DNA from: Candidatus Bathyarchaeota archaeon
GTDB lineage: Archaea; Thermoproteota; Bathyarchaeia; Bathyarchaeales; DTEX01
NCBI GenBank assembly: GCA_003601835.1
Contig: PIYB01000004.1
Location: 1-38,482 of the forward strand
Length of the DNA: 38,482 nucleotides
Reading direction: 5' to 3'
In this document: piece by piece, positions 26,960 through 35,481 of the stretch
Layout: the number at the start of each line of letters is the position of its first letter
Position numbering within the stretch: position 1 is the first letter of the stretch
The notes under the pieces: model-generated
What the model was told of the DNA's origin: nothing
Database searches by the model: none
The model's input: the letters and a program-made list of their open reading frames with translations, nothing else
Made by a program: the position numbers and the translations under genes

Positions 26960-27743
26960 ACCCGTAGTGCTGAAACTTGGAGGTTCAGTTATTACGGAGA
27001 AAGCTAAACCTTTAACCCCAAACCTCAAAGCCGTTAAGCGATTAGCAGAAGAGATCTCTGACGCTAAGGTTACGCCTTTGATTGTTGTACACGGTGGGGG
27101 AAGCTTTGGGCACCCCGTTGCAAGCATGTACAAGATTGCCAAAGGCTTCACAAACAAAGGTCAGCTCGTTGGGTTCTCAAAAACCCATGAAGCAATGGTC
27201 TCCTTGAACAAAATTGTTGTCCAAAGCCTGCTTGACAAAGGGTTACCGGCGTTCGGGATGCCGCCTTCATCCTTCGTCATAACTAAAAAAGGCAGAATAC
27301 ATTTTTTTCAAGAAGAAACTTTAAAGCAGGCTGTTGAAACAGGTTTGATTCCGGTTCTCTACGGTGACGCTGTGTTGGATGTTGACACCGGTTTCGCCAT
27401 CCTTTCAGGGGATCAGATATCTGCCTTCTTGGCTGTTAGAATGAAGGCTGAAAGATTAGTGATGGGGGTCGATGTGGACGGAGTGTACACGGCTGACCCT
27501 AAAACGGATCCGTCTGCCCGTCTGAAACGTCACTTGACGCTGGCTGAGCTGCGTAAGATGAAAGGACAGGTTGGCGGCGCAACTGTTACTGACGTGACAG
27601 GCGGCATGTTGGGAAAAATGTCGGAGTTGATAACCCCGGTTGCACAAGGTGTTAACGCATTAATTGTGAACGCTTTGAAGCCGGGCAACATCTGTAAAGC
27701 TCTTAGAGGAGAAGAGGTAATTGGGACAAGAATCGAACGTTAA
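26949..27743 (+). CDS. ipk: Isopentenyl phosphate kinase, TTG start
   Basis: 'VVLKLGGSVITEKAKPLTPN', 'IVVHGGGSFGHPVASMYKIAKGF', 'ILSGDQISAFLAVRMKAERLVMGVDVDGVYTADPK'. Confidence 0.95.
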   Translation: MNLRPVVLKLGGSVITEKAKPLTPNLKAVKRLAEEISDAKVTPLIVVHGGGSFGHPVASMYKIAKGFTNKGQLVGFSKTHEAMVSLNKIVVQSLLDKGLPAFGMPPSSFVITKKGRIHFFQEETLKQAVETGLIPVLYGDAVLDVDTGFAILSGDQISAFLAVRMKAERLVMGVDVDGVYTADPKTDPSARLKRHLTLAELRKMKGQVGGATVTDVTGGMLGKMSELITPVAQGVNALIVNALKPGNICKALRGEEVIGTRIER

Positions 27744-28848
27744 CAACGAAACAGACCAGATTGAAGAAAGAAAAACTGAACACATACGTGTCTGTCTTGA
27801 AGAAGATGTTGGAGCTAAGAATATAACAACAGGGTTCGAGGACGTCCACCTCATCCACCGAGCCCTTCCCGAGATCAATAGAGACGATATAAACCTTTCA
27901 ACCGAAGTCTTCGGACACAAATTCTCCGCTCCCGTGATTGTGACTGGCATCACAGGTGGAACGAAACAAGCATCCAAGATTAACGCCGCAATCGCCCAAG
28001 CCGTCGAAGAACTGGGGTTAGGTATGGGCGTCGGCAGCCAACGAGCAGCCCTTCAAAACCCTGAACTGGAGTGCACATACTCCGTTGTCAGAAAGATGGC
28101 TCCAACCGCTTTTCTAGTTGCAAACATAGGAGCTCCACAGATTGTGCGAGAATACAGCTTGGAACAGGTGAGAAGAGCAGTGGACATGATAGAAGCTGAT
28201 GCGTTAGCAATTCATCTTAACCCTCTTCAAGAAGCTGTGCAGCCGGAAGGTGAAACCGGTTACGCGGGGATTCTCCGCAGAATAAGTGAACTAACCGACG
28301 GGTTGGATGTTCCCGTCATTGTTAAGGAGACTGGTGCAGGCATCTCAGCTGAGGACGCTAAGAGGCTTGAGGCGGCTGGAGTTGCGGGAATCGATGTTGC
28401 AGGAGCCGGGGGAACAAGCTGGGCAGCCGTTGAATATTTTAGAGCCAAACTGCGTAGCGACGGTTTCGGTCAGGAGCTTGGCAAACACCTGTGGGATTGG
28501 GGTATACCCACGGTTGTCACACTTGTGGAAGTGGTGCAGTCGGTCAGCATACCGGTTATAGCGTCCGGCGGCATACGTTCCGGCAGCGATGTTGCGAAGG
28601 CTTTGGCGCTAGGAGCAAAACTGGGAGGATTAGCGCTTCCGCTTCTAAGCCCAGCCCTACAGAGCAGCGGGGAGGTGAAGAAAGCTCTTAGCTCTCTGAT
28701 CCGTGAACTTAAGACGGTTATGTTTCTTGTTGGAGCCCGTTCGACGGAAAGGTTAAATTCTGTCCCTGTGGTAGTAACGGGAAAAACCGCTGAATGGCTT
28801 CTGAGCAGAGGTTTCAGCTTGGACCGTTATGCCCAGCGTGGAGGATAA
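27721..28848 (+). CDS. fni: Type 2 isopentenyl-diphosphate delta-isomerase, TTG start
   Basis: 'RKTEHIRVCLEEDVGAKNITTGFEDVHLIHRALPEI', 'GMGVGSQRAALQNPE', 'HLNPLQEAVQPEGETGY', 'GIDVAGAGGTSWAAVE'. Confidence 0.96.
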   Translation: MGQESNVNNETDQIEERKTEHIRVCLEEDVGAKNITTGFEDVHLIHRALPEINRDDINLSTEVFGHKFSAPVIVTGITGGTKQASKINAAIAQAVEELGLGMGVGSQRAALQNPELECTYSVVRKMAPTAFLVANIGAPQIVREYSLEQVRRAVDMIEADALAIHLNPLQEAVQPEGETGYAGILRRISELTDGLDVPVIVKETGAGISAEDAKRLEAAGVAGIDVAGAGGTSWAAVEYFRAKLRSDGFGQELGKHLWDWGIPTVVTLVEVVQSVSIPVIASGGIRSGSDVAKALALGAKLGGLALPLLSPALQSSGEVKKALSSLIRELKTVMFLVGARSTERLNSVPVVVTGKTAEWLLSRGFSLDRYAQRGG

Positions 28849-28857
28849 GAAGCAGAG

Positions 28858-29940
28858 ATGAGTGTTGAGGACAAGATTGAAGAGATTCTAAGAACGAAAG
28901 CAGAACAGGTTAACAAACACATAGAGAAGTATGTTCCAAGAGAATTCAAAAAGGACTCGTTGCTTTTCAAAATAAGCCCGCCCAGATACACGTTAGATCT
29001 GAAAGCCTTGAACAGAACGGTGGCGGAGCCGTTCTGGGAGTTTCTTGACCGCGGTGGGAAACGTTGGAGACCCGCGCTTTTTCTCTTAGTTTGCGAGGCT
29101 TTAGGAAGCGATCCTGACGAGTTTCTTGACTACGCAGTGATCCCCGAAATCATACATAACGGAACCTTGATAGCTGACGATGCTGAAGATTCATCTAAGC
29201 TTAGACGTGGAAAACCCTGTACATATGAGCTGTTCGGTCTCGACGTTGCGATGAATCTTTCCAGCACGCTGTATTTCCTGCCGATGCTTGTGGTGATTGA
29301 AAACTCAAAGAAGCTCCTACCTGAAAAAGCGAACAAGCTTTACGAAATTTTCGTGCAAGAAATGGTGAACGTCGGCCTCGGGCAAGCTATTGACATAGCG
29401 TGGCACAAAGGAACAGTACCCCCCACCGAAGTGTCTGAGGAACAGTACCTCCAAATGTGCGCATATAAAACGGGGACCTTGGCAAGAATGGCGGCGAAGA
29501 TGGCTGCAGTCCTAGCAGGTGCAGAAGAGGACACAGTGGAGAAAATAGGCAGATTCGCAGAATCCGTCGGCGTCGCCTTTCAAATTCAAGACGATATATT
29601 GGACCTTGTTGGCGAAGAGTTCGCCAAAGGTAAGGGCGGACGGGGAATGGACATCACTGAAGGTAAGCTTACGCTGATGGTTATTCACGCCCTTCGGAAG
29701 GCAACTCCGCAGGACAAAGAAGAACTTACGAAAATTTTGAGCAAGCACACAGATGACAAGGCGTTGAGGATGAAGGCGATTCACATAATTAACAAGTATG
29801 GCTCAATAGAGTATGCGAAGAATCTGGCTGCAACGATGGTGCGGCAGAGCTGGGAACAAGTGGATAATCTCCTGCCTCCATCTGAGGCTAAGGGAACATT
29901 AAGGCTGTTAGCTAACTATCTTATTGAAAGAAAGCTTTGA
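28858..29940 (+). CDS. Polyprenyl (geranylgeranyl/farnesyl-type) diphosphate synthase
   Basis: 'GGKRWRPALFLLVCEALG', 'IPEIIHNGTLIADDAEDSSKLRRGKPCTYELFG' (DDAED first Asp-rich motif), 'FQIQDDILDLVGEEFAKGKGGRGMDITEGKLTLMVIHAL'. Confidence 0.92.
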   Translation: MSVEDKIEEILRTKAEQVNKHIEKYVPREFKKDSLLFKISPPRYTLDLKALNRTVAEPFWEFLDRGGKRWRPALFLLVCEALGSDPDEFLDYAVIPEIIHNGTLIADDAEDSSKLRRGKPCTYELFGLDVAMNLSSTLYFLPMLVVIENSKKLLPEKANKLYEIFVQEMVNVGLGQAIDIAWHKGTVPPTEVSEEQYLQMCAYKTGTLARMAAKMAAVLAGAEEDTVEKIGRFAESVGVAFQIQDDILDLVGEEFAKGKGGRGMDITEGKLTLMVIHALRKATPQDKEELTKILSKHTDDKALRMKAIHIINKYGSIEYAKNLAATMVRQSWEQVDNLLPPSEAKGTLRLLANYLIERKL

Positions 29941-31739
29941 AAGCTACGTTCAACCCAAAGAAAATAATAACGGTGTCTCGTTTGGCGCGTTCTGACGAAT
30001 CTGCAGAAATAAGGGAAACCATTCGAAGAATAGCCTTAGGAAACGCCATCGCTCACGAAGGAAAGGCACAGATAAACCCTGTTCTAGGGAAGCTACTAGG
30101 CGAAAAACCGCAGCTGAGGAAGAAAGTAAACGAGATCGCCTCCTTAGTCAAGACTGTTGTCCAACAAGTTAACAGTCTTCCATTAGAAGAGCAAATGGAG
30201 CTTGTTAGAAAACAATGGCCTGAAATGCTTGAACAGGAAAAAGCAAAGGTGAAGGAAAAGAAAGGGCTGCCTCCTCTGCCAAACGTTGAGAAATACGACC
30301 GAATAGTCACACGGTTTGCGCCTAACCCGGACGCCGTTCTTCACTTGGGATCCGCGCGCGCCGTCATCCTTAGCCACGAATACGCAAGAATGTACGACGG
30401 CACCTTCGTTCTCAGGTTTGAGGACACAGATCCGAGGCTGAAAAAATCCGCTCTTGAATTCTATGTTCTGATAAAAGAGGATCTCAGATGGCTTGGATGC
30501 GAATGGGATGTTGAGTATATTCAAAGCGACCGTGTCGAGATCTACTACGAGATCGCTGAGAAGCTTCTGAGAAACGGGAACGCCTACGTGTGCACCTGTA
30601 AACGGGAAGCCTTCCGAAAGAAGATAACGAATAAAGAGCCTTGTCCCTGTCGAAGCCTCAAACCTGAAGAGAATATGAAACGCTGGGAGGCAATGCTTAA
30701 CGGCGAGTTTGATGAAGGCGAGGCTGTTGTACGGATAAAAACGGATTTGAATCATCCTAATCCAGCTATTCGAGACTGGCCTGCTTTTAGGATAATAGAC
30801 CCTGAGAAATATCCGCATCCCCGGGTTGGCAAACGTTACCGTGTTTGGCCGTTGTTTGCTTTTGCTAACGGGGTTGATGATCATCTTAATGGGGTGACGC
30901 ACGTCATTCGAGGAAAGGAACATCTAACCAACCAGAGGAGGCAAGAGTTTCTTTATGCGTATCTAGGTTGGAAGTATCCTGAAGCCATTCATTATGGTAG
31001 GCTTAAGATTTCAGGGGCAACGTTAAGCAAATCGGAGATTGTTCGCGGCATTCAGGATGGAACATACAGTGGCTGGGACGACCCGAGGCTTGCAACGTTC
31101 AGAGCGTTAGCCCGAAGAGGCATACAACCCCAAGCTATAAGGCAGCTCATTCTTGATGTGGGTCCTAATCCTGTTGACGTAACCCTAAGCTGGAGAAACC
31201 TTTATTCGTACAACCGGAAACTGGTGGACCCCGTGGCTGACCGTTTCTTTTTCGTTGCCGAACCATTGAAGCTTGTTGTGGAAGGGGTCGAGAAAGATTT
31301 CGTGGCTCACGTTCCATTCCACCCAGATCATTCTGAACGAGGACACCGCATACTTGAAGTCAAACCCCGACAAAACAAAGCTCACTTTTTCGTTTCAGGA
31401 AGAGATTCAGCCTTGTTCAAGGAAGGCTCTTTCATACGGCTTATGGAACTCTTCAACATTCAGGTCAAGGAAGTGAAAGATGCAGAGGTCATCGCAGTTT
31501 TCCACAGTGAATCCTACGAAAAAGCTCAACGTGGCGGTTTCCCTTTGATCCATTGGTTGCCGAGCGATGCAGAAACTCCATGTCACGTGGTGATGCCGGA
31601 CGCTTCTGTGATAAAAGGATTTGCAGAATGGACGCTTAGGAAGGCTTCTGTGGGACAGATTGTTCAGTTTGAAAGATTTGGGTTCGTTCGGATCGACGAG
31701 CTCGACGACGCAATCACAGCGTTTTTTGCGCATAGATAG
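29937..31739 (+). CDS. gltX: Glutamyl-tRNA synthetase (archaeal), TTG start
   Basis: 'RFAPNPDAVLHLGSARAVILSHEYARMYDGTFVLRFEDTDPRLKK', 'GRLKISGATLSKSEI', 'RGIQPQAIRQLILDVG'. Confidence 0.96.
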   Translation: MKATFNPKKIITVSRLARSDESAEIRETIRRIALGNAIAHEGKAQINPVLGKLLGEKPQLRKKVNEIASLVKTVVQQVNSLPLEEQMELVRKQWPEMLEQEKAKVKEKKGLPPLPNVEKYDRIVTRFAPNPDAVLHLGSARAVILSHEYARMYDGTFVLRFEDTDPRLKKSALEFYVLIKEDLRWLGCEWDVEYIQSDRVEIYYEIAEKLLRNGNAYVCTCKREAFRKKITNKEPCPCRSLKPEENMKRWEAMLNGEFDEGEAVVRIKTDLNHPNPAIRDWPAFRIIDPEKYPHPRVGKRYRVWPLFAFANGVDDHLNGVTHVIRGKEHLTNQRRQEFLYAYLGWKYPEAIHYGRLKISGATLSKSEIVRGIQDGTYSGWDDPRLATFRALARRGIQPQAIRQLILDVGPNPVDVTLSWRNLYSYNRKLVDPVADRFFFVAEPLKLVVEGVEKDFVAHVPFHPDHSERGHRILEVKPRQNKAHFFVSGRDSALFKEGSFIRLMELFNIQVKEVKDAEVIAVFHSESYEKAQRGGFPLIHWLPSDAETPCHVVMPDASVIKGFAEWTLRKASVGQIVQFERFGFVRIDELDDAITAFFAHR

Positions 31740-31773
31740 ATAAAGTTTATATTGAAGCCGAATATTGATAACA

Positions 31774-31791
31774 CGGTTATAGGAGTAACCG
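31774..31791 (+). promoter_or_regulatory. Hairpin CGGTTA-TAGGAG-TAACCG presenting the Shine-Dalgarno of the NifU-like gene in its loop
   Basis: Perfect 6-bp stem, hexaloop TAGGAG, 4 nt before the TTG start at 31796. Confidence 0.5.
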
Positions 31792-31795
31792 CACG

Positions 31796-32017
31796 TTGAA
31801 AGAAGAAGTTGAGAAAGCCATCAAAGAGATTCAACCTAACCTAAGAGCAGACGGCGGAGACATAGAACTTGTCGACGTCGATGAGGAAGGAACAGTGAAA
31901 GTAAGGCTGAAAGGCGCCTGTCTCGGCTGCCCTATGTCCCAAATAACCCTCAAATGGGGCGTAGAAAGATACCTAAAAAGCAAAATCCCCCAAGTGAAAC
32001 GCGTAGTAACCGTTTAA
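31796..32017 (+). CDS. NifU C-terminal domain (Fe-S cluster scaffold) protein, TTG start
   Basis: 'IQPNLRADGGDIELVDVDEEGTVKVRLKGACLGCPMSQITLKWGVERYLKSKIP'; CxxC motif. Confidence 0.93.
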   Translation: MKEEVEKAIKEIQPNLRADGGDIELVDVDEEGTVKVRLKGACLGCPMSQITLKWGVERYLKSKIPQVKRVVTV

Positions 32018-32220
32018 TCTTCCAACCCATCCATTAACCTTCCCCTCTTTTATGCGGCATAAGCTGAAACATGCATCATCTGCATTCTCTTTTTTCGGTT
32101 CTCATTCATTTCTGAAGCTTAGCGAATATAATCCACAGTTCCCGAATTCATGAAAGAACAAGGATGCTCCATTCTGAAACAAATAAATATGGTCTAGCGG
32201 AAGAGCTATGTGGGGCAGCT

Positions 32221-32302
32221 TGGATCTCAAAACATATGATGAGATTTCAAGTTCGTATCAGGATCAGATGACGAATATCTAATCCGCTGAAAAAGAGATC
32301 CA
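32221..32302 (+). ncRNA. Candidate small structured RNA with C/D-like boxes inside an 8-bp terminal stem (tentative)
   Basis: TGGATCTC (32221-32228) and GAGATCCA (32295-32302) are perfectly complementary; between them ATGATGA (32236-32242, box C-like) and CTGA (32287-32290, box D-like); TATA-like 'aataaatatgg' upstream. Confidence 0.3.
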
Positions 32303-32393
32303 TCGCTGTCCCAAATCCGTGATCCTCTCTTAGAGGAGAACAAATGCTCAGAAGAACACAAACAAAAACGGTTTTAGAGGGGAGAGAAACCGC

Positions 32394-32404
32394 AACATAT
32401 ATAG
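32394..32404 (+). promoter_or_regulatory. TATA-like promoter of the L7Ae-S28e-L24e operon
   Basis: 'cgcaacatatataggg', predicting a 5' UTR of roughly 45-50 nt. Confidence 0.55.
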
Positions 32405-32434
32405 GGAGATTTTCACAGTTAGGGTTAAAACGTG

Positions 32435-32459
32435 AACTGAGACGAGTGTTGATGAAGTT
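32435..32459 (+). promoter_or_regulatory. Kink-turn RNA motif in the 5' UTR of the L7Ae gene (putative autoregulatory L7Ae site)
   Basis: AACT-GA-GAC-gagt-GTT-GAT-GA-AGTT: NC stem AACT/AGTT, tandem GA/GA, 3-nt bulge GAT, C stem GAC/GTT (one G-U). SD-like GGTGAT follows at 32462 and ATG at 32473. Confidence 0.75.
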
Positions 32460-32472
32460 TCGGTGATATGAA

Positions 32473-32856
32473 ATGTCGAAACCGTTCTACGTTAAGTTTG
32501 AGACCCCGGCGGAGGTCGCCAATGCGGCTTACGAAGCGCTGCAAATAGCAACGCGAACGGGAAGCGTCCGTAAAGGAACCAACGAAACCACCAAAGCCGT
32601 AGAGAGGGGACAAGCAAAACTCGTAGTGATAGCGGAAGACGTTGATCCGCCTGAAGTTGTCGCTCACCTGCCAATCCTCTGCGATGAACGGAAGATTCCT
32701 TTCGTCTACGTGCCAAGCAAAGCCAAACTCGGCGCGGCTGTAGGCATAGATGTTCAATCAGCAGCTGTTTGCATAATTGAAACAGGGGAAGCTACGGATC
32801 TGGTGAAAGAGATTATCCTCCGGGTGCAGAGAGCTAGGGAAGGAGCTAGCGGATGA
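32473..32856 (+). CDS. rpl7ae: Ribosomal protein L7Ae (k-turn binding; also RNP component)
   Basis: '[60 protein letters not shown]'. Confidence 0.97.
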   Translation: MSKPFYVKFETPAEVANAAYEALQIATRTGSVRKGTNETTKAVERGQAKLVVIAEDVDPPEVVAHLPILCDERKIPFVYVPSKAKLGAAVGIDVQSAAVCIIETGEATDLVKEIILRVQRAREGASG

Positions 32857-33071
32857 GCCAGAGAGAAGGAGAGGAAACTCTAACTCCCGCGCAGGTCATT
32901 CAAATAGTGGGCAGAACAGGGGCAACGGGGGAGATTAGGCAGGTCAGGGTACGTATCCTTGAAGGACCTGATAAAGGACGCATCATAACGAGGAACGTTA
33001 AAGGACCCGTTCGATTAGATGATATACTGATGTTGAGAGAAACTGAAAGAGAAGCTCGAAAGATACGGTAG
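32853..33071 (+). CDS. rps28e: 30S ribosomal protein S28e
   Basis: '[56 protein letters not shown]'. Confidence 0.97.
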   Translation: MSQREGEETLTPAQVIQIVGRTGATGEIRQVRVRILEGPDKGRIITRNVKGPVRLDDILMLRETEREARKIR

Positions 33072-33140
33072 CAGACAAGCAGGAACCCACTGTGTGGTCA
33101 ATGTTAGCTGTAAAGCATAAATCTAGGAGAATGAATGAAA

Positions 33141-33338
33141 ATGCCTAGACCTCAACGATGCACGTTCTGTGGAAAAGAATTTCCACCCGGCACAGGAATA
33201 ATGTACGTAAGGAACGACGGCTCAACCCTGTGGTTTTGCTCAAGCAAATGCAGAAAAAACGCTTTGGAGCTGAAACGTGACCCTCGAAAACTCAAATGGA
33301 CAGAATACTACCAGAAAGAAGAAAGAGCCCGAGTGTAG
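33141..33338 (+). CDS. rpl24e: 50S ribosomal protein L24e
   Basis: '[52 protein letters not shown]'. Confidence 0.96.
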   Translation: MPRPQRCTFCGKEFPPGTGIMYVRNDGSTLWFCSSKCRKNALELKRDPRKLKWTEYYQKEERARV

Positions 33339-33447
33339 ACCGCTCACAAAACACAAGTAAGCTCATACGGTAACCTTTTTTTACAGTTTTCACAGGTCAT
33401 CAGATCTAATGCTTGCTATTCTAGAGTTTTTCTTTTTGGATAAACCG

Positions 33448-33690
33448 TATCGTGGGCGCAGTTGTGTTCCGCGCAACTAACACTCAGCATCACCGTGAAG
33501 CGAGCACGCTTCTCTCAGCTAAGCTCTCTCTAACGCGGATTTTCTACCGCCCACGCCCGACCGTGTCCCGCATCTGGGTTAACCCTCCTTCACAGACGGA
33601 TATTTAACATCCATCTAAGTCGGGTCCGTCTAGGCGGGTCCCCTAAAGGGTGCCGGCGGGGTCAGAAGCTCATATCATCGCTGTTCAAAA
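33448..33690. ncRNA. Candidate structured non-coding RNA of unidentified family (strand unresolved)
   Basis: GC-rich noncoding block. Helix CGTGGGCG 33451-33458 / CGCCCACG 33548-33555; hairpins AGTTG/CAACT 33460-33478 and GAAGCG-AGCA-CGCTTC 33497-33512; crossing helices CCCGAC 33556-33561 / GTCGGG 33619-33624 and AGACGGA 33594-33600 / TCCGTCT 33625-33631. Confidence 0.6.
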
Positions 33691-33789
33691 AAGCGAAGGA
33701 AAGTTAGATAAACGTTTCTCTAGTTCTCAGAAGATTCTCCGCACGGTTTTTTTGCTGCCTAAAACTTAGTTAACAAAACCGCGGTTCAT

Positions 33790-35481
33790 TTACTTCCGGA
33801 CCAGCTGTTGCATTTTGCTGACGTCTATTTCGAAGGCAGCCGCTGGGTTTTCCAGTCCCCAGTTCTGCAACACTTGCGGATGAATCTCCCCTATGATTCC
33901 AAGATCTTTCTCTTGCACGAGTATTCTGCCGGTTCTCCCTGCGATGAAGCTTCCGAACTCCATTTCTTCCAAACGATATTTTAGCCCCACGCTGGTCAGG
34001 AGAGCTTCAAGGATGGATTTTGCTTCCGTAAAGCCCGCATTTGAATGGGTAATGACGCACGCGAGCTTCTCCACATCTCTCGTCTTGTTTTCTCGTTTCT
34101 CGTCGTGAATAACGCAGTAACCTACCTCGAAGATTTTCTGCGGGTACTCCACATGCGTGTTGTGGCTGAGAAATTCCATAAGGTTAGGCAGCAACCAGTT
34201 TCTCAAGCTTCTCATGGAAACTATTTTTGGGTTTGCAATCTCAACAACCTTTTCCGGTTTGAGATTCATCTTCGTGAACAAAACCTCAGGGTTGGTCGTC
34301 ACGTAGGTGAGAACCTCTTGGAAACCTAAGCCCACCATAAGTTCACGAATGATGTTCCGGAAATCTTCTTCAGATGAAAGCCTCCCAATTGTTATCAGCT
34401 GCGGCCATCTGGGTTGAATCTTGTTGTAATCGTAGGCTATAGCTATGTCCTCAACGACATCGATTGGATGCAGCACATCTACCCTGTAGCAAGGCACCTG
34501 CACTGTGATCTTGGATTCTGATGCTTCGGCTATTCCGTAACGAGCTTTCTCAAGAAGCACCTTGATTTCTGACAGTTTGAGGTTTATTCCCACAACCTTC
34601 CTGACGTAGCCAACATCTAAGTCGAGCTTCTGAACATCAAGATTCGGTGTCGTAACTTCAGAAACACCGTCATACGAGTAATGTATCTTCGCTGAATAAA
34701 TCGTTCCACCCCGATCAGCCAAAGCAACAGTAACATTTGTCAGCGTTCTAAGCACCGTTTCATAAGCAGTCCCAGTGACTTCAACCAGCACATTCTTGGT
34801 TTGTGCTGTGACCTTGCCTAGATCGTTTGAATTTATTATCGGCGGGAACGAGAGAACTTTGTCCTGTGAGTCCTTGAAGATCGGCCACACGGGAAACTTG
34901 CGAACGATGTGACTGTACTCGATTCCTTTCGGATGCTTCTCAAGAATCTCCTCAAGCGTAAGTTTTTCATCGAAATCTAAAGGAACGAAACTAACCTCCG
35001 TGGGTTTTGCGACGCCGTAACGGAGAGGCGGGTCAACCAAGTCGAAATCGTAGAGCCCTATGGATGTTTTCCGCCGGCTTCTTCCGTAAGTCTGATCCAT
35101 CTTGTCCTGGAAATGCATTATTTGGCGGATCGCAGCATCAGTTAGCTTAACCCCTTTGACGACGGTACAAGCTATGTAAGGACGAATGTTTTCAAGCCTT
35201 GAATCCACATGAACCTTGACGCCGGAAAACCCTGCGACACGGTAATCTTTCAGCCCCGTTTCTACGCCAAGGTATCCGCGAAGAGCCCTAGCGATCCCCT
35301 CTACACCCCAGACGTCAGCCCGGTTGCTGTCCTTCAACTCGATGTGAAGTTCCTCTTCCCCGGAAGTCTTCACCTCTCCTTTTATGTATGCAAGAACCTC
35401 GTTAAGCCTGTCTTCCTCTTCGGGCAACTTGAACCCGAGAAGCGATTCAAGGTCTTCACGTTCCACCTCAACCGTCGGCAT
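33790..35481 (-). CDS. pheT: Phenylalanyl-tRNA synthetase beta subunit
   Basis: 'MPTVEVEREDLESLLG', 'DLVDPPLRYGVAKPTEVSFVPLDF', 'FPPIINSNDLGKVT', 'RSLRNWLLPNLMEFLSHN'. Confidence 0.96.
   Translation of the reverse strand: MPTVEVEREDLESLLGFKLPEEEDRLNEVLAYIKGEVKTSGEEELHIELKDSNRADVWGVEGIARALRGYLGVETGLKDYRVAGFSGVKVHVDSRLENIRPYIACTVVKGVKLTDAAIRQIMHFQDKMDQTYGRSRRKTSIGLYDFDLVDPPLRYGVAKPTEVSFVPLDFDEKLTLEEILEKHPKGIEYSHIVRKFPVWPIFKDSQDKVLSFPPIINSNDLGKVTAQTKNVLVEVTGTAYETVLRTLTNVTVALADRGGTIYSAKIHYSYDGVSEVTTPNLDVQKLDLDVGYVRKVVGINLKLSEIKVLLEKARYGIAEASESKITVQVPCYRVDVLHPIDVVEDIAIAYDYNKIQPRWPQLITIGRLSSEEDFRNIIRELMVGLGFQEVLTYVTTNPEVLFTKMNLKPEKVVEIANPKIVSMRSLRNWLLPNLMEFLSHNTHVEYPQKIFEVGYCVIHDEKRENKTRDVEKLACVITHSNAGFTEAKSILEALLTSVGLKYRLEEMEFGSFIAGRTGRILVQEKDLGIIGEIHPQVLQNWGLENPAAAFEIDVSKMQQLVRK

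Noticed and set aside
30300-30380. HLGS in place of HIGH/HLGH in GluRS as evidence of inactivity
   Set aside because: HLGS-type variants appear normal for archaeal GluRS; the rest of the catalytic core is intact.
30183-30923. 246-aa minus-strand ORF antisense to gltX
   Set aside because: Antisense to catalytic-core codons of GluRS; no domain signature.
33400-33700. RNase P RNA or SRP RNA identity for the structured gap
   Set aside because: I looked for CR-I/CR-V-like and SRP helix 8 signatures on both strands and did not find them; family left open rather than asserted.
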